From Clostridium thermobutyricum (GTDB lineage Bacteria; Bacillota; Clostridia; Ch29): a stretch of DNA of 64,000 bases. Position numbers and translations under genes: made by a program. The stretch spans positions 1-64,000 of the forward strand of contig JAENYX010000005.1 of the NCBI GenBank assembly GCA_016841565.1, read 5' to 3'. Below are positions 8,973-17,267 of the stretch, one piece after another (positions within the stretch are counted from its first letter, which is position 1; each line of letters starts with the position of its first letter). The notes under the pieces were generated by a model. That model did not search any database, was not told the origin of the DNA, and saw nothing but the letters and a program-made list of their open reading frames with translations.

Positions 8973-9904
8973 TGCTGATACAGGCAAAGGGCATCAGGAA
9001 ATATTATAAGAAGGTCAGGGCGGTAGACGGCATTGACCTTGAGGTAAGGGAAGGCGAGATACTGGGCATACTGGGACCTAACGGCGCCGGCAAGTCGACA
9101 GCCATCTCGGTAATATCATCGCTGATAAAGCCGGATGGAGGCGAGATCCTGTTTAAGTCAGTCAGCATTCTGAAAAGCCCCGCCACCATTAGAAGGGTAA
9201 TGGGTATCGTGCCCCAGGATGTGGCCCTTTACCCCGACCTTTCGGCGGCAGAAAACCTTAAGTTCTTCGGCAGGCTGTACGATTTAAGAGGAGACACACT
9301 CAAGGCCAGGATACAGGAGGTGTTGGACCTCCTTGGGCTTAATGGAAGGGCAAAGGACATGGTGAAGAATTATTCGGGGGGTATGAAAAGAAGAGTCAAT
9401 ATAGGGGCGGCTCTTTTGCATCACCCCGAGATACTGATAATGGATGAACCCACGGTGGGAATAGACCCGCAGTCCAGGAGTCATATACTGGATACTGTAA
9501 AAGAACTGAACAAAAAGGGTATGACCATTATATATACCAGCCATTACATGGAAGAGGTGGAGCAGCTCTGCCACAGGATATATGTAATGGACCACGGTAA
9601 AATAATTGCCTCGGGTACCAAGGAGGAATTGAAGGACCTGGTAGGGGGCGATGATATTGTTACCATGCAGGTGGACCGGATTGAAGAGCAGTTTATCAAA
9701 GACATGAAGGGTAATGTCAAAGTAAAAAGCGCCGGCCAGGAGGGCAGCAGTGTAACCCTGGTTGTGAAAAAGGACTGTGATATATTATCGGATATATTTG
9801 AAACAGCCCAGAAGAACAAGGTGAGGCTTAAGTCATTGGATATAAAAACCCCCACCCTGGAGGATGTATTCCTGCATCTTACAGGCCGCGGGCTCAGGGA
9901 TTAG
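8972..9904 (+). CDS. ABC transporter ATP-binding protein (ABC-2 export type)
   Basis: A 310-aa ATPase of the CcmA/DrrA class. Walker A is GPNGAGKST near residue 38, the Q-loop lies in GIVPQDVALYPDLSA, the signature is YSGGMKRR near 138, and Walker B is ILIMDEPTVGIDP near 158-170 with the H-loop in YTSHYMEE. The C-terminal 85 residues are the usual accessory extension of exporters. It powers the two permeases that follow. The start ATG overlaps the lipoprotein stop. Confidence 0.93.
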   Translation: MLIQAKGIRKYYKKVRAVDGIDLEVREGEILGILGPNGAGKSTAISVISSLIKPDGGEILFKSVSILKSPATIRRVMGIVPQDVALYPDLSAAENLKFFGRLYDLRGDTLKARIQEVLDLLGLNGRAKDMVKNYSGGMKRRVNIGAALLHHPEILIMDEPTVGIDPQSRSHILDTVKELNKKGMTIIYTSHYMEEVEQLCHRIYVMDHGKIIASGTKEELKDLVGGDDIVTMQVDRIEEQFIKDMKGNVKVKSAGQEGSSVTLVVKKDCDILSDIFETAQKNKVRLKSLDIKTPTLEDVFLHLTGRGLRD

Positions 9905-9914
9905 GGGTGAAAAT

Positions 9915-11246
9915 ATGTTGTTTACAATGATTTGGAAGGACCTGATGGTTATACTGAGGGACAGGAAATCTCTCATTATAACCCTGTGCATGCCGGCAGT
10001 ACTGACCACCATACTGGGGTTCGCTTTTCAAAATATGATGATGGTCGGAAACTCCATCGGCCGGGCCAACATAGCGGTGGTTAGTATGGGCAGCAGGGAG
10101 GACGATATCGAAAGAATAAAGGAATTTTTGGACAGTACTGCAATGGAAGGAAGGATTGATGAAGGGCAAAAGGCTGGGCTGCTTGATGTGCTGGATGAAT
10201 TGGATTTCGAAAGCATTCTGTATGAAGAAGTTCTGGATAACCCCCAGGTGGGAGAGTTTGTCCATTACGAAAAAATGGACCTGGAAAAAGCCCGGGAACT
10301 GATGGATAAGGGTGAGCTGGCGTCGGTGGTGGTAATCCCCCGGGGGTTTACCTATAATTCCTTTATGAATTTGGTTATGCCCTTCAGAAATCCCATAAGG
10401 ATTGAGATAATTAAGCATCCCGATCATAGTATAAAGGCAGAAGCGGTGGCCGGTATGATAAAAGGGTTTACCGATGCGCTGTCGGCCGGGATTATTGCCA
10501 AAAACGTACTGCTTGAGGCTTCCATAGAGAATAATGTGGGAGATATGGCCATGAATGAAATTGAGTCGGTGGTCAGAGAAATGTACCATATAGGAGTCAA
10601 GGAGATAAAGCTTGACAAGGTAACTGAGGAAGGCAAAAGAACAGTTTCCTCATTCCAGTACTTTGCGGTGGGGATGGCGGTAATGTTCATTTTGTACGTA
10701 GCTGCCGACGGAGCGCAGTATGCCATAGACGAAGTGCACAACGGAACGTACAGCCGCCTTATTATGGCAAGTGCCGGGAGATTCAGATTTTTTGTCTCCA
10801 GGTTTGCAGCCACCACACTGTTTGCCATAATGCAGCTTATTGTTCTGGTAAACTACAGCAGACTGGTGTTTAAGACCGACTGGGGCAGCCCTGCCGGGGT
10901 GGCGGTACTGTCGCTGTTCCTTGCGGTGGCGGTGGGAGGGCTTTCTGTGCTTTTGTCCTCCATAAACTTAAGGCTTAGAAACAGCAAGGCTTCCACCATA
11001 TTTCAGGCTGTGGTCATTCAGTTTTCAGCCCTTGTGGGGGGCAGCTTTTTCCCGGTAAGCGGTATTCCGGTCATGCAGAAGCTGAGCAGGCTTACCATAA
11101 ACGGGACGGCTATGCAGGGATACCTTAAACTCATGATGGGATATGGCCTGGAACAACTGACAGGCACACTATTTACCCTTACGGCCATAACCCTGGTATT
11201 TTTTGCGGCGGGAGTATCTGTCGCCGCAGCGGTAAAGGAGCGATAA
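9915..11246 (+). CDS. ABC-2 type permease
   Basis: A 443-aa membrane protein. One N-terminal membrane segment (about 15-35) is followed by a large outer domain (about 36-245) and then five or six membrane helices to the end, the architecture of YhgE/YhaP-like ABC-2 permeases. I chose the ATG at 9915 because AGGGGTGA sits just ahead of it; an in-frame start at 9864 lies inside the ATPase gene and has no ribosome site. It probably pairs with the next permease and the upstream ATPase to form one heterodimeric exporter. Confidence 0.88.
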   Translation: MLFTMIWKDLMVILRDRKSLIITLCMPAVLTTILGFAFQNMMMVGNSIGRANIAVVSMGSREDDIERIKEFLDSTAMEGRIDEGQKAGLLDVLDELDFESILYEEVLDNPQVGEFVHYEKMDLEKARELMDKGELASVVVIPRGFTYNSFMNLVMPFRNPIRIEIIKHPDHSIKAEAVAGMIKGFTDALSAGIIAKNVLLEASIENNVGDMAMNEIESVVREMYHIGVKEIKLDKVTEEGKRTVSSFQYFAVGMAVMFILYVAADGAQYAIDEVHNGTYSRLIMASAGRFRFFVSRFAATTLFAIMQLIVLVNYSRLVFKTDWGSPAGVAVLSLFLAVAVGGLSVLLSSINLRLRNSKASTIFQAVVIQFSALVGGSFFPVSGIPVMQKLSRLTINGTAMQGYLKLMMGYGLEQLTGTLFTLTAITLVFFAAGVSVAAAVKER

Positions 11247-11248
11247 CC

Positions 11249-12436
11249 ATGCTGACTATTATATACGGAAGGCTGCTGAACCTAAGGAGAAACTGGCTGC
11301 CCTACGCGTTTATGCTGATACTGCCCATGATACTGATGTTTGTATTCGGAGCGGTTGTGGATACCGGTGAAAATGGAGTTTTCCTGCCGGTTGCCGATAT
11401 GGACGATTCACAGTATTCCCGTGCGTTGGTTGACGAGCTGAGGAGGATTGGAATCTACAATATAAGTCTTGCCAGCCCGGAGCAAATAAAAGAGATGGTG
11501 ATGGAAAACAGGGCCGAAGCCGGGCTGGTCATTCCACCCGATTTTGAGGCTTGGGTAGCCGGGGGTCAGGTCCCGAGTTTTGGCCTTGTTATTTCCCGGG
11601 AAACAACCACCGGGTATTCTATCCAGGGAGTTCTTACGGCTGCCGTACAGAGGCTGGCGTACAACACCACCATTGTTAAAGGAACGGTGGAGGTGCTGGA
11701 CAAATATATTGACCTTGACAATGAGCAGAAGGGTAAGCTGGAAAACAGGGTATATTCTCTGGTGACCCAGGAGTGGGAAGAGAAGCTGCCCATAGGGGTG
11801 GTAAGCAGTACGTTAAAAGGCGGAGGCCAGGGAGTTTCTTTTGATATGTATACCCAGACCTCCATAGGTTTTACGCTTGCATTTACCATGTTTGCTATGA
11901 TTTTTGCCGTTGCCGAGATACTGGAGGAAAAGCGCTTCAGGGTATGGGACAGGATAAACGTATCTCCGGTTTCAAGATTTCAGATACTGGCCGGCAGCCT
12001 GTTGTATGCCTTCGTGCTGGGCATGACCCAGATGGTGTTTATGGTACTGGTGGGAGATTTGGTACTGGGTGTGGGCTGGCTTGAGAATGCGGGGGGAGCT
12101 GCCGTTATACTGTCTGCCTTTTGCTTCTGCATTGTTTCACTTGGGCTTTTGCTGTCCTTTGGAATTAAAACCAGTCAGCAACTTCAGGTAATAGCTCCGG
12201 TGATTCTGGTCAGCATGGGGATGCTGGGAGGATGTTACTGGCCCCTTGAGATTGTCAGTTCAAAGGTAATGCTGGCCGCATCCAGAGCTGTGCCTACCGG
12301 CTGGGCCATGAAGGCCCTGAAAGACATGATAGTCTATAACCAGGGTTTTGAAGTGGTTTACCTGCCGGCGGCGGTAATGCTTCTTATGGGATTGGTTTTT
12401 ATGGGTACTGCTATGCAGCTTAGCGAGAGAGCATAA
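11249..12436 (+). CDS. ABC-2 type permease
   Basis: A 395-aa protein, a distant relative of the preceding permease. It has one N-terminal helix, an outer domain of about 170 residues beginning VADMDDSQYSRAL, and a C-terminal cluster of five or six helices that includes the cytoplasmic EEKRFRVWDRINVSP loop typical of ABC-2 permeases. It starts two bases after the previous stop, so the two are co-translated. It is the last gene of the kinase/regulator/exporter run; a GGGACAAGG hairpin follows at once. Confidence 0.88.
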   Translation: MLTIIYGRLLNLRRNWLPYAFMLILPMILMFVFGAVVDTGENGVFLPVADMDDSQYSRALVDELRRIGIYNISLASPEQIKEMVMENRAEAGLVIPPDFEAWVAGGQVPSFGLVISRETTTGYSIQGVLTAAVQRLAYNTTIVKGTVEVLDKYIDLDNEQKGKLENRVYSLVTQEWEEKLPIGVVSSTLKGGGQGVSFDMYTQTSIGFTLAFTMFAMIFAVAEILEEKRFRVWDRINVSPVSRFQILAGSLLYAFVLGMTQMVFMVLVGDLVLGVGWLENAGGAAVILSAFCFCIVSLGLLLSFGIKTSQQLQVIAPVILVSMGMLGGCYWPLEIVSSKVMLAASRAVPTGWAMKALKDMIVYNQGFEVVYLPAAVMLLMGLVFMGTAMQLSERA

Positions 12437-12445
12437 TATAATAAA

Positions 12446-12490
12446 TGGGACAAGGGGCCTGTTTGAACTGCTCCCTGTCCCCTTGTCCCA
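12446..12490. terminator. GGGACAAGGGG palindrome between convergent genes
   Basis: TGGGACAAGGGG at 12446-12457 and CCCCTTGTCCCA at 12479-12490 form a perfect 12-base inverted repeat between two convergent genes. It is one of the dispersed GGGACA/TGTCCC elements of this window. No T-run follows, so termination is possible but not proven. Confidence 0.5.
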
Positions 12491-12509
12491 TGGCTCCTAA
12501 TATTCTATA

Positions 12510-12821
12510 TTATTGAGCAGCAACTATACTTTTTTCTTCTAACAATTTTTTAGCATTTTCGTCTGCCGGTTTAAAGCCTTTTTGAAGTAGATCTTTAATA
12601 TAAATCTTATTATAAACGAAAGAAAAAATAATGCCGGAAACTACTGCACCAATACCAAAGGTGAATGAACCTACCGCAATACTAATTACAACCATAATCA
12701 GAGCCCATTTGATATCTCCTCTCACAAGCGGCACTATAAACCCGAAGAAGAAGGTTGTCCAGGAGAAACCACATTTAACTTCTTTTGTTACCCCACTTTC
12801 GTGTCTCAAAAGAACTTTCAT
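12510..12821 (-). CDS. Small membrane protein, DUF2628-like
   Basis: A 103-aa protein with an AGGAGG site ahead of its ATG. The sequence SWTTFFFGFIVPLVRGD followed by two hydrophobic segments (about 25-75) is typical of small two-helix proteins annotated as DUF2628-like in Firmicutes. The C-terminal tail is charged and cytoplasmic. Its function is unknown. It stands alone on the minus strand, convergent with the exporter operon. Confidence 0.65.
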   Translation of the reverse strand: MKVLLRHESGVTKEVKCGFSWTTFFFGFIVPLVRGDIKWALIMVVISIAVGSFTFGIGAVVSGIIFSFVYNKIYIKDLLQKGFKPADENAKKLLEEKSIVAAQ

Positions 12822-13023
12822 GCTCCAGCCTCCTTAATAAAAATAATAAGAAATTCTCTATTTAATAATTATTCTATTCAAAATAATTAATCTCCTGCAA
12901 TTTTCCAAAAATTTTTGTATAAATAAGTAAAAAATAGAATCAAGGTTATAGAAATGTTAAAAATGTCCTTTGCTATCTTTTTTCCGGAAACAGGTGTGCA
13001 GCTGAGCGGGAGGGTGTATTATT

Positions 13024-13050
13024 GGGACAAGGGACCTGTCCCCTTGTCCC
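13024..13050. repeat. GGGACAAGGG palindrome
   Basis: GGGACAAGGG and CCCTTGTCCC with a short centre, another copy of the dispersed palindrome. It lies upstream of the acetyltransferase gene rather than downstream of a gene, so here it is unlikely to be only a terminator. Confidence 0.55.
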
Positions 13051-13083
13051 GGTTTAAAGAAAATAGAAGAGACTGGAGGGGTT

Positions 13084-13629
13084 ATGATGGATAAGGATTT
13101 ATTCCATAGGCTGGAAGGTGAAAGTATCTGCTTTAAGCCGCTGTCCATAAATGATGCCAAGGATATACATGAGTATGCTTCGGATACCGATGTTTCGCGT
13201 TTTATCGGCTGGCCGCTGATGGATACCGTAAGTGACACCCGTAAGCACATTGAGGAAATGTTGGAACGTGAGGCGGCAGGGACTCATCTATACGCAACGG
13301 TTATTCTTAAGTCAACCAATGAGGTTATTGGAACTGCACTGGTTTTTAATTTTGAATGGCAGGACAAGCATGCCGAAATCGGCTATGTTTTTCATAAGCG
13401 CCATTGGGGCAGGGGGTATTGCACTCAAACCGTTGCCCTAATGAGTGATTTTGCATTCGAATCCCTTAAGCTCCATAGGATTCATGCCCGTGTTGCCGAT
13501 GCAAACATTGGTTCGGTACGGGTGCTGGAAAAGAACGGGTTTAAGCTGGAGGGAAGATTAAGGGATTATTATTTTGTAGATGATTTGTACTATGACGGGT
13601 TGTACTTCGGAAAATTACAATCCGATTGA
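13084..13629 (+). CDS. GNAT family N-acetyltransferase (RimJ/RimL type)
   Basis: A 181-aa enzyme that moves the acetyl group of acetyl-CoA to an amine. The fold markers are IGYVFHKRHWGRGYCTQTV (acetyl-CoA binding loop, RGY) at about 98-116 and HRIHARVADANIGSVRVLEKNGFKLEG in the second half, as in ribosomal-protein-alanine acetyltransferase relatives. The substrate cannot be told from sequence. Two adjacent ATG codons (13084 and 13087) follow a GGAGG site; the second has the better spacing. It overlaps the start region of the next frame but seems to stand alone. Confidence 0.85.
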   Translation: MMDKDLFHRLEGESICFKPLSINDAKDIHEYASDTDVSRFIGWPLMDTVSDTRKHIEEMLEREAAGTHLYATVILKSTNEVIGTALVFNFEWQDKHAEIGYVFHKRHWGRGYCTQTVALMSDFAFESLKLHRIHARVADANIGSVRVLEKNGFKLEGRLRDYYFVDDLYYDGLYFGKLQSD

Positions 13630-13790
13630 AAGGATGGCCGGTTCTCCGGCAAGCTTTCATATCGAAAGAACCAATATTTACACCTATAAAGATTTTCATA
13701 CTTGTTATAATAAGAATATGCTGCAGGTTGGGACAAAGCAGTAGAAGGCTGCACCGTGACACAAAATTGATGGCTCAGAGGGTGGTCAAT

Positions 13791-14816
13791 TTGGCAAAAA
13801 TACCTGAACATCTAAAGGAAAGGATTAAAACAGTACCCGAGAAACCCGGCATCTATAAGATGAAGGACAAGTATGAAAATGTTATATATGTCGGCAAAAG
13901 CAAGAAACTTAGGTCCAGGGTAAAGTCCTATTTCTATACAGAGTGCAAACAGGAAAAGATAAAGCAGATGGTACCCCGTATACATGACATTGATGTCACG
14001 GTTACCGATACGCATCTGGAGGCACAGATTCTTGAATGTGAACTTATTAAAAATTTGAAGCCTATATATAACAGGCAGTTTAAAAATGACAGGAAATACG
14101 TATATCTAAGGATAGAGGATGATAGCAGACATAAGCCCCTGTCGATAGTTAGCAAAAGACTGAATGAATATTGTACGGGGCCTTTTAGAAGTAGGGCAAG
14201 ACTTGCGGAGGCTGTAAATATAATTGAAAATATATATCCCATAACAAAATGCGGCCGGGGCTATGAGTTCCAATACAGCGTACTGCCCCGTTCTCCGCAG
14301 GGAGAATACTATGAGGAAAACAGAGAATGCCTGAAGGAGATACTCTTCAGAGAAGAGTGCCTGGAGGCATTTTTATCCGATATAGAAAAGAAGATGGAGG
14401 CGGCCTCTATAAGATTTCAATATGAGACGGCCTCAATATACAGAGATATTGCAGAACATGTGAAATACATCAATAAAAACCGTTCAAACAAGAAAAGTGA
14501 ATTTGAGGACAGGGATATCCTGATGGGAGAAAAAATAGAGGGTGGATATAAGGTCTTTTATATTTCAAGTAATAGGGTAATACTAAAAAAGAAATGCAAA
14601 AGATTAACCGGTACTATTATAGAAAGCTTTATCAGGCAAGCCTGGGAACTAAAGAAACAGGCAAAGCACTATACCGATGAAAAAAGAGAGTTGGATTTCA
14701 AAAAGATAATTTCCACTGAGCTTAGGAGTAACGGTACAAAGGCGGTATCATTCATTGACAGCCGGTTTGCCGCTGACCAATTCATAAGCAACCTGTTAAA
14801 AAAATCAAGCCTTTGA
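13791..14816 (+). CDS. UvrC-like GIY-YIG nuclease, short form
   Basis: About 341 aa from a TTG at 13791, which follows a good GAGGGTGGT site; an in-frame ATG at 13770 lacks one. The first 100 residues are a UvrC-type GIY-YIG domain (PEKPGIYKMKD, then VIYVGKSKKLRSRVKSYF). A region near 230-275 (EKKMEAASIRFQYETASIYRD) resembles the UVR motif that binds UvrB. The C-terminal RNase H-like nuclease and helix-hairpin-helix of full UvrC (about 600 aa) are absent, so the protein resembles Cho. It probably makes only the 3' incision in nucleotide-excision repair, or acts in another repair step. Confidence 0.75.
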   Translation: MAKIPEHLKERIKTVPEKPGIYKMKDKYENVIYVGKSKKLRSRVKSYFYTECKQEKIKQMVPRIHDIDVTVTDTHLEAQILECELIKNLKPIYNRQFKNDRKYVYLRIEDDSRHKPLSIVSKRLNEYCTGPFRSRARLAEAVNIIENIYPITKCGRGYEFQYSVLPRSPQGEYYEENRECLKEILFREECLEAFLSDIEKKMEAASIRFQYETASIYRDIAEHVKYINKNRSNKKSEFEDRDILMGEKIEGGYKVFYISSNRVILKKKCKRLTGTIIESFIRQAWELKKQAKHYTDEKRELDFKKIISTELRSNGTKAVSFIDSRFAADQFISNLLKKSSL

Positions 14817-15022
14817 CGGAAATTATCAGGAGTATCCAATCCATCTGCAAAAAATAGAAGGTTGGTTAATGGCAAAGGTATAGGGTAATTGATGCAAAAT
14901 TGGAATAATGAAGAAAACATAAGAAAGAATTTTTATGGTATTATGTAAAGTAACCGGAAGTGTTAAGTCGTCCGGTAAGTGGCTTTCATATACTGACTTA
15001 ACTGGAAAGGATAAAGTGGCCG

Positions 15023-16099
15023 GTGGGAAACAGAAACTATAAATTAAACGCGGTTTTCTTGGTTGTAACCATTATCATTGCGATTATGCCCCAGATTACA
15101 TATGCTAATCCGGCTTTATCACAAAGCAACGTGAATGCTCCAAGTGGTTGGGCCAAGGCAGAAATTGATAAAGCTCACGAACTTGACCTGCTTTCCGGGG
15201 AAATTGATGGAGATTTTAGAAGCAGTATCACGCGGGAAGAGTTTTGTGAGCTTGCTGTGGAATTGTATAAAATATTAAGCGGTAAAGAAGGTAGCTTGAA
15301 AGAAGAAAACCCCTTTGTTGATACGCAAAATACAAAGGTCCTGATAGCAAACAAGCTGGGAATAGTGCAGGGTAAAGGAGAGGGAATGTTTGAGCCCGAC
15401 AGCACGGTAACCCGCCAAGAAATCAGTGTAATGTTATATCGTACATTGCAGGCAGCAAAACCGGAATATAAATATTGGGATTCATACGGGAACATATTTG
15501 CAGATCACAATAATATCTCATCATGGGCAAGGGAAGCTGTCGGCTATTTGTACGGAGCAGGGATTATAAACGGGGTAGGTGACAGCAGATTTAATCCCGG
15601 TGGAGAAGCTTCAAGGGAAGAAGCAATTGTTCTTGCAGTGAGAATGTACGAGAAAATTCTGGAATTCCAGAAGTCTTCAGAGTACAACTTGGCTGCATCA
15701 CGGGGTGATACACAGAGACAGGAAAATGTTTTAAGATTGAAACTGCAAAACCTAATATCTCAAGAAACGGGCAAACCCTATAAATGGGGTGGAACCGGGC
15801 CCGATGGGTATGATTGTTCCGGTCTGGTGTATTCTCTGTTTGATAAGCTTGGGATAGAAATGCCAAGAACATCAAAGGCTCAGGCAGGCGTGGGGACATA
15901 TATAGCAAAAGCGGATTTGGTTTATGGAGACTTGGTGTTTTTCGCCAGGGACGGAAAAAATATAAACCACGTAGGAATATATGTGGGGAATGGCGAGTTT
16001 GTACATGCTCCTAAGTCAGGAGACGTGGTAAAGACAACGACGCTCCTGTCGGGATACCATGCAAACAGTTATTATACAGCAAGAAGGGTTCTTCCCTAA
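15023..16099 (+). CDS. SLH-domain NlpC/P60 cell-wall hydrolase
   Basis: A 358-aa secreted enzyme with a GTG start. It has a signal peptide (residues 1-29, ending ITYANPA), then three S-layer-homology repeats at about 40-210 that anchor it to cell-wall polymers, then an NlpC/P60 domain. The catalytic Cys is in PDGYDCSGLVYSLF and the His in NINHVGIYVGNGEFVHAP. Such enzymes cut peptide bonds in the peptidoglycan stem, usually D-Glu to meso-diaminopimelate. The gene stands alone and ends in a strong hairpin. The ribosome site is weak. Confidence 0.9.
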   Translation: MGNRNYKLNAVFLVVTIIIAIMPQITYANPALSQSNVNAPSGWAKAEIDKAHELDLLSGEIDGDFRSSITREEFCELAVELYKILSGKEGSLKEENPFVDTQNTKVLIANKLGIVQGKGEGMFEPDSTVTRQEISVMLYRTLQAAKPEYKYWDSYGNIFADHNNISSWAREAVGYLYGAGIINGVGDSRFNPGGEASREEAIVLAVRMYEKILEFQKSSEYNLAASRGDTQRQENVLRLKLQNLISQETGKPYKWGGTGPDGYDCSGLVYSLFDKLGIEMPRTSKAQAGVGTYIAKADLVYGDLVFFARDGKNINHVGIYVGNGEFVHAPKSGDVVKTTTLLSGYHANSYYTARRVLP

Positions 16100-16118
16100 C
16101 ATTGCTGCAATACAAGAT

Positions 16119-16160
16119 ATTAATAAACCACCACTCGGTGAAAAGTGGTGGTTTATTAAT
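16119..16160 (+). terminator. Strong hairpin after the NlpC/P60 gene
   Basis: A 17-base perfect stem (ATTAATAAACCACCACT at 16119-16135 with AGTGGTGGTTTATTAAT at 16144-16160) around an 8-base loop, 20 bases after the stop. The stem itself ends in TTTATTAAT, serving as a poor U-tract. Likely a transcription terminator. Confidence 0.75.
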
Positions 16161-16161
16161 A

Positions 16162-16221
16162 TTGACATTATGACCGAGTGGTCATATAATAATATTAACA
16201 TAAAGCGACCACCCGGTCACA
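16162..16221 (+). promoter_or_regulatory. Consensus promoter with two TetR operators
   Basis: TTGACA at 16162-16167 and TATAAT at 16185-16190 with an exact 17-base spacer make a perfect sigma-70 type promoter. The spacer holds the palindrome TATGACC-GAGT-GGTCATA (16169-16186). A second dyad with GACC-N4-GGTC follows at 16207-16218. The TetR gene downstream is the obvious candidate to bind both. A MITE now separates this promoter from the gene. Confidence 0.75.
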
Positions 16222-16228
16222 TGCGCAA

Positions 16229-16402
16229 ATATATACAACGCATTAATAATATTACATTCCTCTACCTGTCATTTAAGGGGGAGGAGCCCGAAGAATCTGA
16301 CTTGAAGGTGGGCATAAGATCCTTCGCTTGGCTCAGGATGACAAGCGTTACGTTCAGGATGACACGTTAGGAGATGTAAAGTCTTAAGCACGTTATATAT
16401 AG
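16229..16402 (+). mobile_element. MITE-like element, copy A
   Basis: About 174 bases bounded by imperfect terminal inverted repeats (left ATATATACAACGC, right CACGTTATATATAG). The core carries GAAGAATCT and AGATCCTTCGCTTGGCTCAG, shared with copies at 24029, 54138 and 59591. It has no coding capacity. It lies between the tetR promoter/operators and a third operator next to the tetR ribosome site. Confidence 0.7.
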
Positions 16403-16445
16403 ATAAAAGAATTAAAGGGATAGAGGGATTTTTTTTGCAGATGAT

Positions 16446-16461
16446 ATGACTGCACGGTCAT
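16446..16461 (+). promoter_or_regulatory. Third TetR operator next to the tetR ribosome site
   Basis: ATGACTGCACGGTCAT matches the ATGACC-N4-GGTCAT operator with one mismatch. It lies 20 bases before the tetR ATG and just ahead of AAGGAGG. Binding here would block a transcript entering the gene. Confidence 0.55.
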
Positions 16462-16481
16462 GTAAGGAGGTTTGAATAATT

Positions 16482-17111
16482 ATGCCTAAACAAACATTTT
16501 TAAATTTGCCCCTGGAAAGAAGGAATAGAATCCTTGAGACAGCCATTGACGAATTTTCGCAGAACAGCTTTGCCAGTGCAAGCATATCAAAAATCGCCGC
16601 TAAGGCCGATGTTGCCAAGGGAAGCATGTATCAATATTTTGAAAATAAAAAAGATCTGTATAAATACATCCTGGAAATCTCGGCACAAAAAAAACAGGAG
16701 TATTTGATTGACTGTTTGCACAGTCTGGAGCATCTGTATTTTATAGACGTTATTAAGGAGCTTTATATAAAAGGCTTGGAGTTTGCCAGCGACAATCCAA
16801 AGCTTGCCGGTATAGCAAACAACTTTTTGAAAGAGAATGATATGAAGTTTAAGAAAGAGATTATGGGGATTAGCATTGAGAAAAGCAATCAGTTCTTCGA
16901 AATACTGATCGAGAAGGCTAAGGAGAAGGGAGAGATAAACCCCAAAATAGACACCAGGGTTGGGGCCTATATCATTACCAGCTTAAACACTTCAGTTATA
17001 GATTATCTGCTCAGCTATATGCAATATGAGGAGTTACTGCAGAGTAAGGATGAACTTATGGATAATGTGGGTAAAATACTGTTTATAATTGAGAACGGTT
17101 TTAAAAAATAA
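16482..17111 (+). CDS. TetR family transcriptional repressor
   Basis: A 209-aa regulator. The N-terminal helix-turn-helix spans about 10-55 (RNRILETAIDEFSQNSFASASISKIAAKADVAKGSMYQYFENK), and the remaining helical domain binds an unknown ligand. A clean AAGGAGG precedes the ATG. Three matching palindromes upstream suggest it represses its own operon, which includes the 40-aa protein and the ABC exporter that follow within a few bases of each other. Confidence 0.92.
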   Translation: MPKQTFLNLPLERRNRILETAIDEFSQNSFASASISKIAAKADVAKGSMYQYFENKKDLYKYILEISAQKKQEYLIDCLHSLEHLYFIDVIKELYIKGLEFASDNPKLAGIANNFLKENDMKFKKEIMGISIEKSNQFFEILIEKAKEKGEINPKIDTRVGAYIITSLNTSVIDYLLSYMQYEELLQSKDELMDNVGKILFIIENGFKK

Positions 17112-17127
17112 GAAGGAGGCGAGCGAT

Positions 17128-17250
17128 ATGCCGTTATGGGGATGGATTGCTCTTATAGTTATACTGTCGGCAATTATGATACCGATTAAACTAAGGATTT
17201 TGAAGAAAATACTCCAGAATAAAAACAACGCAATTGAAGACCAGGAGTAA
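17128..17250 (+). CDS. Small single-helix membrane protein, 40 aa
   Basis: A 40-codon frame with an excellent AAGGAGG site 8 bases before the ATG. It encodes one hydrophobic helix (GWIALIVILSAIMIPIKL) and a basic, then acidic tail. It sits between tetR and the ABC ATPase, whose ribosome site follows directly after the TAA. No family is recognised. Its place in the operon suggests a small accessory subunit of the exporter, or a leader peptide for the ATPase gene. Confidence 0.6.
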   Translation: MPLWGWIALIVILSAIMIPIKLRILKKILQNKNNAIEDQE

Positions 17251-17267
17251 TGAACGGAGGCTACATT

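Noticed and set aside
13791..14816. GIY-YIG gene considered as a homing endonuclease
   Set aside because: The UvrC-type linker and UVR-like motif, and the absence of an interrupted host gene, argue against it.
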